Shown piece by piece: positions 12,720 to 24,449 of a stretch of 64,000 nucleotides of DNA (position 1 is the first letter of the stretch; each line of letters starts with the position of its first letter). This DNA comes from Medicago truncatula. Its lineage: Eukaryota; Streptophyta; Magnoliopsida; Fabales; Fabaceae. The notes beneath the pieces were generated by a model. That model saw nothing but the letters and a program-made list of their open reading frames with translations. It was not told where the DNA came from and searched no databases. The stretch covers positions 49,766,494 through 49,830,493 of the forward strand of contig NC_053045.1 in the NCBI RefSeq assembly GCF_003473485.1, given 5' to 3'. The translations under genes and the position numbers were made by a program.

Positions 12720-13364
12720 TTGTTGACCAAGCCTGAAGTGATGATGATGGAAAACCTTTTCAATACAAGAATGATGGAAAATAATGACAAGAATTGTCAC
12801 CAATCACTCAAGGAAGCCAAAAGATCAAGGATATAATAGCAGTGGCTATTATAGTTGTCTGTAACCCTAGGTTACGGTTGTAATAGCCTATGGAATGCAA
12901 TTGTTGTTTTTCTTTGAGCACTTGGATGATCATATGTATATGACATTCATAAGCCTTGTAATCAATGAGTAATACACAAGTTCGGTAGAGCCTAGGCTAT
13001 AAATAAGATTAGTTTGCCTTGATTTGGTACCACTCTTCACCATATAACTATTGTAACTTTGCATTTTTTATTCAATAACGTTTCTTGTTTTTATTTTATT
13101 TTATTTAGGTAAGCTTATCACTATGATGATGACTAAGTAGTCTTCTTTATCTTGAGATCATGGAAAGTAGTCATATGACAACTTTTTCATAATCTCATTC
13201 TTTTATTTTGTTAAGTGAATTCAAAAACTAATATAATCTTAGTGTGCCTAAGAGAAAAATTAAGCAACTACCGATAAACTAAAAAACGAAAATGGTTGGT
13301 TGAAATATAAGGCTAGGCAATGGTTTTGAAACATGAGAACATGATAGGAACTTTTGGGATGAAA
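12720..13364. other. Intergenic DNA, no gene seen
   Basis: Non-repetitive at the level I can read; no protein frame. Confidence 0.4.
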
Positions 13365-13475
13365 TGGCTGATCAGGCTTAATGGGTCGTGTTGACATGGA
13401 AACCTTGAGAATAGGGAGCCTTGTCTACGAGGAACTTCTTTTATAACTAGAGATAGATTAATTAATACTTAAGAT

Positions 13476-13929
13476 TAGAGTTGTCAAAACGGGCCGAGCC
13501 GTATGGGTCGGCCCGTTTATCCCGATTAAATATAAGGTTTGGATCTTAAATATTGAACCCGAATATTAATAGGACTTTTTAATCCGGTCCTAAAAAGCCC
13601 GCTACCCGTTAGGGCTAGCCCGAACGGGTCGAGGGTAACCCGCTAACCCGCATAACAAAAAAAATCATATAATTAGATATATTTTTTAAATAATTCTGTA
13701 CTTAGTTATTTATAATTTTAAAGATCGAATATATAAATATCTATAACCATAACGTATCTAATTCTAGGCTATAAATAATTTTTAATACGGGCCGGCCCGT
13801 GTAGGGCCGGGCTCAGGTGGTATATTTCAAGCTCGTTTTTCAACCGGGCTTTTTGGTTCGGCCCGATAAAGCCCGAAGCCCATTAAGGCCGGCCCTAAAC
13901 GGATCGGGCCGCCCGTTTTAACAACTCTA
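13476..13929. mobile_element. hAT MITE (family A), 454 bp
   Basis: TIR tagagttgtcaaaacggg / cccgttttaacaactcta. The perfect 8-bp TSD cttaagat is at 13468-13475 and 13930-13937. GGGCCG/GCCCG-rich sub-termini, AT-rich core, no coding. The same family occurs at 37801-38357. Confidence 0.9.
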
Positions 13930-14692
13930 CTTAAGATATTATCTCATCCTTAGATTTGTCTTCTCAAGACAAATGAAATAAATAAGATTTGAAATGTTTA
14001 TCGTAGTGATGAACTCCAATGATTTCGAGATGTTTTCAATCATTTGCATATTTTAAATCAATCTTCAATCATTCATCTTGCAAAAATCTAAAAACATTTT
14101 TTAGTTGCATATTTAGAAAGAAAGAAAAAAAAGACAACCTAAAAATTCACAAGTTCATATGGATTCAATACTCTTTTATTACAATGACATTTCCGTCCAC
14201 TTGTGGACGTGCGAGAAATCACAAAACCATGTGATTAACGTCAAAAAGAAAACAATGTAAGTCAGATTCTTGGATACCTATATACTTCTCACGTAGGAAA
14301 TGATTGAATCATAGGTTAAAGGTTTCAATTATGACTTTCTATCAATGGTATATGCAACCTTTTCATTGTCTTGGTGTCAATATATAATATATAGTGTGAG
14401 TTTTAGTTTATGGGTCTTACTAACAAATGTCATATGGTATTTATTAAAGATTCAAAAATGAAAATAGCTTTTAAGTTTTATATAGAGAAAATTACTTTTT
14501 AAATTTTTAATGTATTAAATATATCATTTTTAAATGATTAAAAACGTCTTAAAATCATTGGAGTTCATCACTATACAATGAACATTTCAAATCATATTCA
14601 TTTCTTTTGTCTTGGAAAGACATATCCCTATAAAGATGAGATAATCTCTGAAATACTATTAATTAATAGTGTATCTCTAGTTATACACCATG

Positions 14693-15065
14693 CAGTGGCA
14701 GAGCCCTTCATGGGTTGGGGTGGGCCGAAAAAATTAAAAAATTAACGATTATATGTCTATTTTGCAAGATTTTATGCAATTTTATGTCGGTTTTATGTTT
14801 TGGTTGATCCAAATTCCTGCAAAGTGGTGTAGTGGCCCACCCAAAACTTTTAAATAATTCAATTATAGGTCTATTTTGCGAGATTTTATACAATTTTATG
14901 TCGGTTTTAGGTTTCGGTTGATCCCAATTCTCGCAAATTGGTGTAGTGGCCCACCCGAAAAATTTAAATAATTCAATTATAGGTCTAATTTGCGAAACTT
15001 TAAACAATTTTTCAAAAGTTAATTTTAGTGGCCCATCCTAACATTTTTTTCTGGCTCCACCACTG
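14693..15065. mobile_element. hAT MITE (family B), 373 bp, with internal tandem repeat
   Basis: TIR cagtggcagagcc / ggctccaccactg. The perfect 8-bp TSD acaccatg is at 14685-14692 and 15066-15073. The interior holds about two copies of a roughly 122-bp unit containing attttatgtcggtttta and tggtgtagtggcccaccc. The long minus-strand frame over it is a product of this repeat, not a gene. Confidence 0.92.
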
Positions 15066-15120
15066 ACACCATGGCTCTCTATTTCAAAGGTTTCCATGTC
15101 AACACGACCAATTAGCATTT

Positions 15121-15668
15121 CCCTTGGTCTATTTATTACTCCTATTATATTTTGGCTTGGGACATTAATTTGATTGTGTTTTTACATGATGTAATTAAGT
15201 CAAAGACCTTATTTACTGTTTCATGCACCCGCCTGGTTTTCTTTTCCTCTTTTTTTATGGTACAATTTTTCCTCTTTTCTTTAATTTCTTGATTTCCATT
15301 TTCCTCTTTCCTCTTAATTTCTTGAAGAAAAAAAACAATAAGATAATTGACATATTTCAATGAGATATATAACACACAAATATTTTATAATTAATTTGTC
15401 AATCAAATAAATCACACCACTTCACAATATTAGATTTCTTGCGATATACATATATAAGCAAGCATAGAGATTTTATTTTTTGTAATATTCTTACAAGACA
15501 AAATAAATTTTGGATGGAAAGATTATATAACGAGCCGTTAATAACCATCCATGCACGTACAAGAATCAAACACTCATCAAAGGAATTAAAAAAACCAACA
15601 AAAAACGACAAATAGCACAACCATACATTGATATGATATTATTTTTTGTGTGTACGCCATATGCACAT
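15121..15668. other. Intergenic, 3' flank of the minus-strand 8CM gene
   Basis: AT-rich; no gene or repeat supported. Confidence 0.4.
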
Positions 15669-16100
15669 TTAAGCACATTGAAAATCATGTGGGACTTTCC
15701 TTGAGCAAACATTGAGAAGCAAGCTTAGTGAAATTGGAAGGTTGAGATTAATGCCCAAAATGTTAGCTTTAAGGGCAGTGCAAAGGCATGCTGCAGCCTC
15801 GAGATCAACAAGGCCATTTAGGAGTGAGCAACAAGGGGTTACTGGTGGTTTACCCAAAGTTAAATTCAACAACCCACTTAGGACATTGGCACATACACCA
15901 AGTTTGAGAGCATCACGTGGGCATGTGCCACTTGAAGGGGTTGGGTTAGGGTTAGGGTTTGGGTTTGGCCTTGGCTTTGGTTTTGGGGTTGGGTTTGGAG
16001 TAGGGTTGCATGAATAGGAACCACAAGCTGAAACAAGTGAAAAAAAGAGGAGGTTGATTGTGAGGAAAATAGCAAGGGAGGAACAAGTTTTGGAAGCCAT
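15669..16100 (-). CDS. Hybrid proline-rich / 8CM protein, PNPNP linker
   Basis: 143 residues, starting [16 protein letters not shown] (signal peptide 1-25). The linker (26-59) is a run of Pro alternating with Asn, Thr, Lys and Arg ([11 protein letters not shown], then NPNPNPNP), typical of DC2.15-like proteins. The 8CM domain is complete: C60, C70, C90-C91, C105, C107, C132 and C142, with [11 protein letters not shown] and [20 protein letters not shown]. It is the closest paralogue of the 29265-29774 protein; the signal peptide and domain are almost the same and only the linker is replaced, which points to duplication followed by rapid linker change. Both are on the minus strand and share promoter words. 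Expected product: a small extracellular wall or lipid-binding protein. Confidence 0.95.
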   Translation of the reverse strand: MASKTCSSLAIFLTINLLFFSLVSACGSYSCNPTPNPTPKPKPRPNPNPNPNPTPSSGTCPRDALKLGVCANVLSGLLNLTLGKPPVTPCCSLLNGLVDLEAAACLCTALKANILGINLNLPISLSLLLNVCSRKVPHDFQCA

Positions 16101-16194
16101 CTTAATTAAATTATTCTTGTACTAGCTAAGTTGCTATTAGAGCTTAATTAAGAGAAGAAGAGTGGTTGTGAATATGATTTAGAGGTAATGGGGG

Positions 16195-16231
16195 TTTATA
16201 TAGTGTTTTGGAACGCCAAGTGGGGTGAGTT
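16195..16231 (-). promoter_or_regulatory. Promoter of the 16100 gene
   Basis: A TATA box (minus ctatataaac, 16195-16204) lies about 95 bp before the ATG. The block ccaagtggggtgagtt (16216-16231, plus strand) is matched by ccatgtggggtgagtt at 29915-29930 in the paralogue. A second shared word, ttagctggca, is at 16341-16350. Confidence 0.6.
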
Positions 16232-16354
16232 GAGTAGGAACTAACCCTAAGCAATAATAGCCGTATTAAAAAAATTAAATGTGGTTGAGATAAGTTAAGC
16301 TTATGATGTAGTCATGTTAGAAGGAAAAAAACAATGAGCTTTAGCTGGCAGTGT

Positions 16355-17435
16355 ATATAGTATAGTATATACCCTTAGAATAGGTTTTGGATACTTGTGT
16401 GTTGATGTGCAACTTACATTAAAGTGTCTATTATAAATGTTTTGAACTATATTCACTTTTCATACACACATACAATCTAAATTAAGGATTAACAGATTAT
16501 TTTATTGAGAGAGATAAATACAGATTATGGTTTCCCACAGAAAGGATACATATTGAATGTAGAGGGTAAATCTTTAAATTACGATTGTGAGAAATATCCA
16601 CATTTATAATTCAGATATGTATATGTATCACATGACATGAGTTGATAGTTTTGAATTTTAATATGTATCATTTGGAAGGCACCAAGTGCAGTGAAAATGG
16701 AAAATTGAGGATGAAAACTCGTTTTCTAAAAGATCTTTCTCAGTTTGATGAATGTGAAAACTGAAAACACGGAAAGAAAAATAGATATTGGAGGCTTGGA
16801 GCCCACATAAAATGAACATTTTAGTATGTAAAAATATACCTTTAATAAATAAATACTTATTTCTGTACCAATAAGAAATTTAAATACTTCTTTATAATAA
16901 CATGAAAACACGACCATTTCACAAAATCCTCAGTTAGTCTATGTTTATGACTATGCATATTGGTGATATTATTATAGTTTTAGTACTATCTAGTTGGTTC
17001 TCGTTGTCGTTGCTATATAACCTTTGTTGTTTGTTTGTTCTCGCCAATTCGTTGTCGTTTGCGTCACAAAATCTTAAGGGTTGAAAAAAAATTAAAAACC
17101 AGATAAGCCTACTTAACTAGAGTCTATCAAATTTTGATTGTAAATTTCTAATGATATTTTGACAAGGTTTACACTTTTACTTACCTTATGGTCTAGCTCC
17201 GAATTACTGTAGCACCATTTTATTTTAAAAATTGTAAGATTAAGAAGAAGAAGAAGAAAAACTAATATTTAAATGTGTATAGTGTGTATGTTCTACTTTT
17301 TTGAGCTAATCGTATTTTTAGTCCCATGAAATGTTCCTATTGTGCGCACCCGTTTTTATTTTTCAATTGTGGCCCCATCTTTTATCCTTATGCGATAAAA
17401 TAGGTCTCATTAATAGTTTCTATATTCTCTTCTGT
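16355..17435. other. Intergenic DNA, no gene seen
   Basis: AT-rich. The frame at 16726-16917 looks random. Confidence 0.4.
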
Positions 17436-17437
17436 TT

Positions 17438-17945
17438 TTTTTTTAAACAAAGTTAACTATTATCATTAATCAACCAATGTCAATACAAGAAAGATAAGAA
17501 TAAAAAATATAGTGACTAGCCCAAGAACAGGCCGCCCTATCTAAACTATGAGGAACCATGTTCGCTTGTCTCCTAACAAACTTCATCTCGAAATTGGAAT
17601 GTAAAGATAACTGATAAATAATACTAGAAACAATAGCATAGGATTCCGAATCACCATGGCCCGGAGACGATAGCGTTTGCACTAGAGTAGATGAATCGAA
17701 CTCGAAGACAACCCGGTCCCATCTGTTTGCATCCGCAAAATGAAGGGTCTCGAGTAAGGCTACTGCATCCCCCTCCAAAACTGTCATATTTGCCAGCTGT
17801 CATTTTGTTTGAGCCCGAATAAATTGTCTGCGAGAGTCTCTAACACAACACGCAAAAGTTGTAATATGGTTACGTTCAAGGAACGTGGCATCCACATTGC
17901 ACTTCAACCACGTCTCGCTCGATTTCTCCCAAATATTGTGTTTAT
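17438..17945 (-). pseudogene. LINE 3' fragment, RNase H-like domain
   Basis: Minus-strand remnant of a plant non-LTR retrotransposon. Reading from 17945 there is WLKCNVDATF (first catalytic Asp), then a stop in frame, then an ANMTVLEGDAVALLE segment (catalytic acid), VFEFDSSTLV (Asp) and FVRRQANMVPHSLDRAA. This order is that of the RVT_3/RNase H domain in LINE ORF2 tails. An A-run (minus strand, 17438-17446) follows the end of the frame by about 30 bp, as expected for a 5'-truncated LINE. Could be an exapted RNase H-like gene, but the internal stop and A-tail favour a dead element. Confidence 0.8.
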
Positions 17946-17949
17946 TCGG

Positions 17950-19700
17950 TTTTAGATTAGTTTCTCACTTTTGTCCCCGAATCTTGTGATTTTACATAAT
18001 TTAAAAGCAGCTAAAAAAACAAAATTGCTAAATCACAATATTTTGAAGACTAAAATGAAGTGTGCAAAAATGGAAGTAAAATTAAGGGGAGAACATTAGA
18101 GACTAATATGTTTAAAAATATGGAAGCAGAATTGCACAAATATGTAATACTTGAGAGATGAGAGATTAAAAATTAAATAACGTTTTTTTAGAGTTTGGTT
18201 TGAGAGTTGGTGTGTATCCATATAATAAGTTTTATTTTGGTGTGAAATTAGTTTGTTCTTTGGTATGCTTTGTTTTAGTTTGGTTAATTTTGTTAATTCA
18301 TTTAAATATGGATAAACTCCAACTCTCAAAGACTCAAATCAAACACACGTAATAAAATTTTGTTCATCATTAATGTAACTTAACCTTGAAGTTTTTAAAT
18401 TTGTTTTAACACACTGCCATAACAATAGTTTAATGGATTTAATAACGATGTCATATTTTTTTTAAGTAACAACAATATCATGAAAACTTTTATATATAAA
18501 AAAAAAAAAAAAAAAAAAAACAATATCATCATCACAACTCATTTTATTGATTTTTTTTTTTGCATTTGAAGCTTTTCAATAGCACAAGCACAATTTAAAC
18601 ATAGACCACCAAGTAGTAGAATATATTCCATAATACAACTTACTACTCATTTAAAATGTTTTGACTAAATTTAATATATTAGTTTATATCTTAATAATCA
18701 ATGCTAAAAATGTTTCATATTTTTCCCCCCTAAAAATAATCAATACTATAATATTATTTTTATTATGTTAAAATGATATATATGTTGGTTAAAATACGGA
18801 TAGTAGAGACTAATCTTTGGTTAATATATTTTATATTATCTTTTTTTAAAACAAAAAAAAAATACGGATAATAGATACGATATAGATACGTGCATAAATA
18901 TTAAAGTTACTCTAAATGTAGATATAAATCAAACTACAATTATTTTTCCAAACCATGAATGTAGAGACGGATTTTTCCAAACCATGAATGTATAGAGACG
19001 GATATTATCTATATATTTGATATCACGACGAGTATATTAAAATATGGATGATGTACCTTTATTTAACAAAAATTTAGTGTATTGGATCACAAGTCATTCT
19101 GATATAACCACGGGATATCAAATCAAATCAAATACATTATAACACTTATGAGAACCTACCCCACTCATTTTCATTCATCTAACCCATTCACGTTATATTC
19201 CTTTTAACCCTTTCTAGACATGTCAATTATTATTGACTTGACATTTATCTTAAAATAGATCCATTTTTTCAGATTAGCATGTGACCTTGAGTGCTAATTA
19301 CTTTTTCCTTACTTTTAAAAGCAAATAAAAGTTTTCAACGCGTTTTGGTATCCATTTTTCTTATAATATGATTGATGATAATGGTAATCATTTTATGAAG
19401 TATGGACAAAACTCCCTCAAAAAAAAAAAAAAGCTGAAGTATGGACAAATTAGAGTCACGGGCATCGTTTAACAAAAATGGGCTCCATCTGTACTTTTAA
19501 TCAGCTCTTAAACATCTGGCTGAAGATCTCGATCTTAAAATAATTTGTGTGAACACAAATCTACATAATTAATTAATTACGAAATTAAGACTTGAGTTTG
19601 TCTTTGTTTTCTGCCCAAAAAACAAAAGATTGCCTATATTTAGTCATTTAACCTTCTTTCAATTTTGGTTATTATTATCGGAATTAATCCCTCAAAACAA
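17950..19700. other. Intergenic DNA with low-complexity tracts
   Basis: Contains an A-run at about 18499-18521 and a small duplication of tttttccaaaccatgaatg near 18950 and 18974. The 19260-19345 segment (aaagcaaataaaag, caacgcgttttggt) resembles 33060-33100 and 36245-36290, so it may be an old copy of the segment duplicated there. No gene seen. Confidence 0.4.
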
Positions 19701-19799
19701 ATCCTTCAGTAATACACATTAATGGCGGATTGGTGACAAAAAAACTTCCCTCGGTAATATGTTTATGATTTCTCGTCTTTGTGCGATATGTTTATGATT

Positions 19800-20101
19800 T
19801 TCAATTTTATTTCGATGTTTATTTGATTCAGGTTAAAATGTTAGCTTTTAGCAAGTGGATATTCAATCAATGATTTTGGCGTCGTCAACGTTGTAGATCT
19901 AGAGACATGAGTATTCCGAAGACTTGAATATAGTCACATTTGTAGGCATAAGTACTCTGTTAGTTATATATTAACATAGATGCTGTGAGTTTGTTCGGAG
20001 ATTCATTCTCTTTGTTTTTAACGACTTTGAATTTGTAGTGTATTGATGTACTCTATCAATTTGAATGAATAATTATCGTTTATTTTTGTAAAAAAAAAAA
20101 T
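19800..20101 (+). mobile_element. Possible retroposon 3' end
   Basis: Sequence running to ctatcaatttgaatg, ataattatcgtttattt and an A-run at about 20091-20100 looks like a LINE-type 3' tail. No TSD established and no coding; weak call. Confidence 0.3.
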
Positions 20102-20109
20102 CATTACCC

Positions 20110-21700
20110 ACATGAATTTTAATATTTTTTTTTGACAAAATGAATTTTAATATTAGATATGATAAAATTCAAATATTTTTCATAAACCAGCGATTATAAT
20201 TGAAAGACAGTGTGATTGTCAATGCATTTTCATTAAAGTCTTTGTAAATTATTCCTTTTTCTATTTCAATCCCATTTTTCAGAAACATTAACCTATAGAA
20301 AAAATCGTGACACCCCATATATAGCAAATAATAGTTCCTCAAGAGACGTATTATTATCCTCTCAAAAACGAGACATAATTTTATTATTATTATGATGATT
20401 ATCATCATCTAAACAAAACAAAAAAATTGACAAGCATATATAAACATGCCATTGCTTTGTTAAGCATAGCGTACTCTAATACTTTAACCTTTTTGCGATA
20501 GACATTAATATTTTTACAAAATTACTCTTACTTTAGAAGAGAACGATAGTTAGAATGAAAATTTTGTGATAGAAAAATTGGAATATTTACGCAAAATTGA
20601 AACTTTTTTTTTTACTAAAATCAACTAACGGATGAAGTAATAAAATTGAAAAGAAAACTCAAGTACAAAGAACTTGATTCCCTTTGTAAATCATTTTATA
20701 AGTGTTAGGAGCCCTAAGATGTATATTAACATCCATTCACTTAAAATTGTCTTCATAAAAAGGAATGGTTCTCTAAGAGAGACATCTCACTTAGTTTAAA
20801 GAACAAATTCAACTTTATCATTCAAGCGATTAAGAGCTGTTGTTGATTTCTTGTAAAAAAAAAGAGCTATGGTTTTTTTAGAGGAAAAGGAAAAAAAAAA
20901 AAAAAAAAACCAATTGGTTGATTTAATTTCTTGTCAGAAGGATTACTAGAAGGCCTTCGGCTGTTGCTTGAAGAATTAGAAGATGAGTCATGTTGTTGAG
21001 TCACAGAATAGTTTGTTAGCCCTCATATTCTATTATGATTAATTAATAATTACTGTATTCTGTTATTGACAATCTGCTATATTTTGTTTCCTTCAACCAA
21101 TTGGGCAGCCAATCATTTTTTGTTTGTAATAACAGTTTAAATTATCCCATGAGGTATGACGAATGAAGAAAAGCAAGAAAAATTATCCCAACTTTTTTTT
21201 TTATTACTAATAACAAGGGTTTGTCATATAACCATATCACTAAACAATTTCAATTAATAGAATGTGCACACTTGCTCATGCTTAATAATAATAACTTAAA
21301 TTAACATTAATGAATATGATTTCATAAATTCTAAATGAAAGAGTATAACAGATTATTATTTAGATTCTAAGTTCTGACTTAGTCAAACAAAGAAATATTT
21401 GGTTAAAAGAGCATTTTATATATGATATTGGTTAAGATTCTCTCAAAAAAAAAAATGATATTGGTTAAGATATGTAAAAACACTTTTTTTTGTACAAATA
21501 AAAAAACAGTAAAAACTATTTTTTAACCAATATAAATTTACAATCCAACGTTCAAATTTATATTATGAAATCTAACCAAAAAAAATTTATATTATGAAAA
21601 AGTTACACGGCTTAAATCATTTTAAAATTTGTGTATATAATTAAGAAAATGCTAAAAAAACGGCTTCATGATATTGGTTAAAAGTATAAAATAAAATTAT
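20110..21700. other. Intergenic DNA, no gene seen
   Basis: AT-rich with A/T runs (for example 20892-20909). The word tgatattggttaaga occurs twice near 21424 and 21456. Confidence 0.4.
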
Positions 21701-21720
21701 ACTCTTTTTAACAAAAGTAC

Positions 21721-22740
21721 AATTTTTTTTTTTTTAGGCCAAATAGTAAATAAAAAAATAAAACGAGGGGGGGGGGGGGGGGGGGGGGCATGAGACATGA
21801 CCAATGAAAACCCAAACGGGAATACAACTTGAAAAATCAGTCCAAGTGGATCAACTCTACGGGCGCAATCCAGCGAACCCGCGTATGGGCGCAAAACAAG
21901 GTTACAAAAAAAGAATGAAAAGTGAACCTCCGCACCAGACACTTAGAGTATAAAAATGACGAATGGATCGACCGCCAACACGGTAACAAAATCCAAGTGT
22001 CAATAGCTCCCTGATCAACAACAAGCTAAAAGGCTCTTTCGAGCCAAACAACGCATAAGAACTCAGATCGAGGGATGAGTCCAATACGTCAGTAACAAGA
22101 CCCTTTCAGGTTAAACGAACCACCAGACCCTTTCGGGTTTTAGAACACACCAAACCCTTGAGGGTTTACGAAAACACTCAACAGCAAAAAAATCAAATCC
22201 AATCCCACCAGTCTATGATCAGCAACGAAATAACATAAAAAAACACAACACAAAACAAAAAAAAAAACACGAAACAAAAGCAGCTTCCAAACACTCCGGC
22301 GTGGTGACAGCGGAGCAACAACCATGGACACTGCAGATCTCAACAGATCTGAAACCAACCAGAGCTCCAAGACCGTCCAAAGGTGAAGAAGAAGAAGCCA
22401 AAAACGGTTCAGCAACGACCCACCACCAAGGAATCCGCAACCACCAACCGGATAAAGTGAGAAAGCAAGGCAGAACAATGGTGCCGCTGCCGACCACCTT
22501 CACGAACCACAGCCTCCTAGCGCCGCCACCTCGAAACAGAAAAGCAAACAACGACCCAAGCACAAGATCTGATGTGAAGAACACCAAATCGCGGATCTGA
22601 CGGTAACAAGGCTAAAGCGTAAAGAAGGAGAGGAAGCGTCGGTGGTGCGGAGCAAGAAACCCATCGCACCACCATCTAAGCAGGTTACATGGTGAAAAGA
22701 AGTTTTGGATTGAGGAGGAAGATGGCTAAGTCGGTTTGTG
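21721..22740 (-). mobile_element. Retroposon-like repeat (also at 38640-39370)
   Basis: A GC-richer block than its surroundings. On the minus strand it runs from about 22740 to an A-tract at 21721-21735. It shares cagatctcaacag, gaatggatcgacc and gaccctt-type words with 38640-39370 (gaatggattgacc, cagatctcaacaa), so it is a dispersed family. Several overlapping frames (for example 22219-22587 minus) are open, but none reads as a known protein. The tail suggests retroposition; no TSD is clear. It could instead be a LINE 5' region. Confidence 0.5.
21767..21788. repeat. Homopolymer G(22)
   Basis: 22 consecutive G inside the retroposon-like block; read directly. Such runs are rare and are error-prone in assemblies. 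Confidence 0.85.
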
Positions 22741-22876
22741 TATTTTGATGAAAAATAATGAATTTAACTTTTTAAAAGTTGTTGTTTTGAATACAAAACT
22801 ATTATTTTTTATTTCCTTAACAAAAAATTTGTGGTATGAGTATGACCCATATAATTTAGAGTATTACATATGAGAT

Positions 22877-23058
22877 ATGAGAAATGTTAGCAACATACAT
22901 TTTAACACATATTTTTCAACACACTCTCTTTGATTGATTAAAATTTACATGGGTTCCACCAAATTTATATGTCATCGCTTAATTTAGTGGAACTCATGTG
23001 AATTTTAACCAATCAAATAGAGTGTGTTGAACAATATGTGTTGCTAGCATTCCTTGGT
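22877..23058. mobile_element. Short fold-back MITE
   Basis: Ends aaatgttagcaacata / tgtgttgctagcattcc, with inner inverted pairs caacacactctctttgatt / aatcaaatagagtgtgttg and ggttccaccaaattta / taatttagtggaactc. Nearly the whole element folds on itself. Related copies: about 36705-36835 and 58996-59250. Confidence 0.7.
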
Positions 23059-23069
23059 ACATATATTGT

Positions 23070-23570
23070 TCAATTCTCAAAAGCTTAGTTTTTGTAACCA
23101 TATTACTTCCATGTAAGTGTGGGTGTGTATGAGAGAGAAAGTTGTCTTGTCGTGATTTTTATTTTTTATGCCTAAACATGATTATTTATTTATATAAATT
23201 TTACTTTTAATATTTTTCAATTCAAACTTAATTTCACATATGAGTATGTCATCAACAATATTATAAATCAAATAACCGATCGATTTTGGTACAATTATGA
23301 ATTCTAATATTGAAATAAATTTTAACCTATCAACTTAGCTTAGCAATAAACATCCAAATAAAATATTTTTTATAAAAAAATCATCCAAATAATTTTTTTT
23401 TAACTGAGTTTTATGAAAAATAAACATTGACATATATTTTATATTTTAAAGAACAAGATACACATTTTTACTAACATAAAATCAGTTTAAAACTAAAAAA
23501 AATTAAAGAGACTAGTCTAATACAAACTTTAAACTTAAAAATACTTTTATTTTACAATAAATTGTTCTTA
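23070..23570. other. Intergenic DNA, no gene seen
   Basis: AT-rich; nothing supported. Confidence 0.4.
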
Positions 23571-23575
23571 GCAGT

Positions 23576-23657
23576 ATTGTAGTACTATACTACTATTTTT
23601 TTAGGGATAGTACTATACTACTATATTTTTTTTTTAGGGATAGTACTATACTACTAT
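23576..23657. repeat. Short tandem repeat, about 3 units
   Basis: The word agtactatactactat followed by a T-run and agggat recurs three times. Confidence 0.8.
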
Positions 23658-23935
23658 ATGTTGAATATAAAATATGAGATATCAAAGGTATGAGAATCAA
23701 TTAACAGGTCGTTCCTCGCACATCATATCATGTACTATGAAGTTCACGGGAGTGCTATACTCACATGCCAATTGGTTCATATCATAATCAATTAAACAAA
23801 TAATATTTACTATTGGAAAGTGGGAATATTTTATTCTTTTATGTGATTCGTTTTCACTACCAGTTAAAACCCAAGACAGCTTGGTTAGTTCACATGTTTT
23901 TTGTTACCATCATAAAATACAATTACCTTTTTACA

Positions 23936-23943
23936 CTATAAAT
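23936..23943 (+). promoter_or_regulatory. TATA box of the 24027 gene
   Basis: ctataaat, about 85 bp before the ATG. The word actcacatgcca (23759-23770) resembles the block upstream of the other 8CM genes. Confidence 0.5.
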
Positions 23944-24026
23944 AACAGCATCAGTCACTCCTCCTTCACACAATTACAGTTTTAATTAGCCATTTCAATC
24001 TTCATATATTTTATTACTAATTAATT

Positions 24027-24431
24027 ATGAATTCTTCTAAATCTTCAACTCTTGTTCTCTTTTCCATCATCAATATGCTTTTCTTTGCAATGGCAAATGG
24101 TTGTTTTTTTTGTCCAAAACCTAACCCTAATCCAAATCCATTCCCTTACCCAAACCCTAGTCCTTCCACTAAGAGTTGTCCAAGAGATGCACTCAAATTA
24201 GGAGTGTGTGCTAATTTGCTTAATGGACCAATTGGTGCAGTGATTGGGTCACCACCAGAACATCCATGTTGCTCTATTTTAGAAGGGCTAGTTGATCTTG
24301 AAGTTGCAGTTTGTCTTTGCACTGCCATCAAAGCTAACATTCTTGGAATTGACATTAATATTCCTATTTCACTAAGTTTGATCCTTAATGCTTGTGAGAA
24401 GACTCCACCCACCGATTTCCAGTGCTCTTAA
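24027..24431 (+). CDS. Hybrid proline-rich / 8CM protein, short PNPNP linker
   Basis: 134 residues. The signal peptide (1-25) starts MNSSKSSTLVLF. The short linker (26-50) has CFFCPKPNPNPNPFPYPNP. The complete 8CM domain is C51, C61, C81-C82, C96, C98, C123 and C133. The domain differs from the MASK-type copies (GPIGAVIGSPPEHPCC, CLCTAIKANILGIDINIP), so it branches outside the 15.7/29.3 kb pair. Same family role: extracellular, wall- or membrane-associated small protein. Single exon; the start is the only ATG that gives a full signal peptide. Confidence 0.94.
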   Translation: MNSSKSSTLVLFSIINMLFFAMANGCFFCPKPNPNPNPFPYPNPSPSTKSCPRDALKLGVCANLLNGPIGAVIGSPPEHPCCSILEGLVDLEVAVCLCTAIKANILGIDINIPISLSLILNACEKTPPTDFQCS

Positions 24432-24449
24432 TTAAGTGTTACTCTTGAT

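Larger units (their letters stand above)
13365..15120. repeat. Long inverted repeat (fold-back) with one MITE in each arm
   Basis: The left arm (about 13365-14070) and right arm (about 14530-15120) are inverted copies. Shared words are gtcgtgttgacatggaaacc, ataactagagata, attatctcatc, gatttgaaatgtt and agtgatgaactccaatgat. Each arm is interrupted by a different hAT MITE with its own TSD (13476-13929 left, 14693-15065 right). Without them each arm is roughly 200-250 bp. No transposase is seen. Outer termini are approximate. Confidence 0.8.

Noticed and set aside
14708..15007. 99-residue minus-strand frame with repeated FGWATTP
   Set aside because: Explained by internal tandem repeats of a hAT MITE.
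22219..22600. Overlapping open frames on both strands
   Set aside because: GC-richer repeat with few stops; not recognisable as protein and frames are open on both strands.
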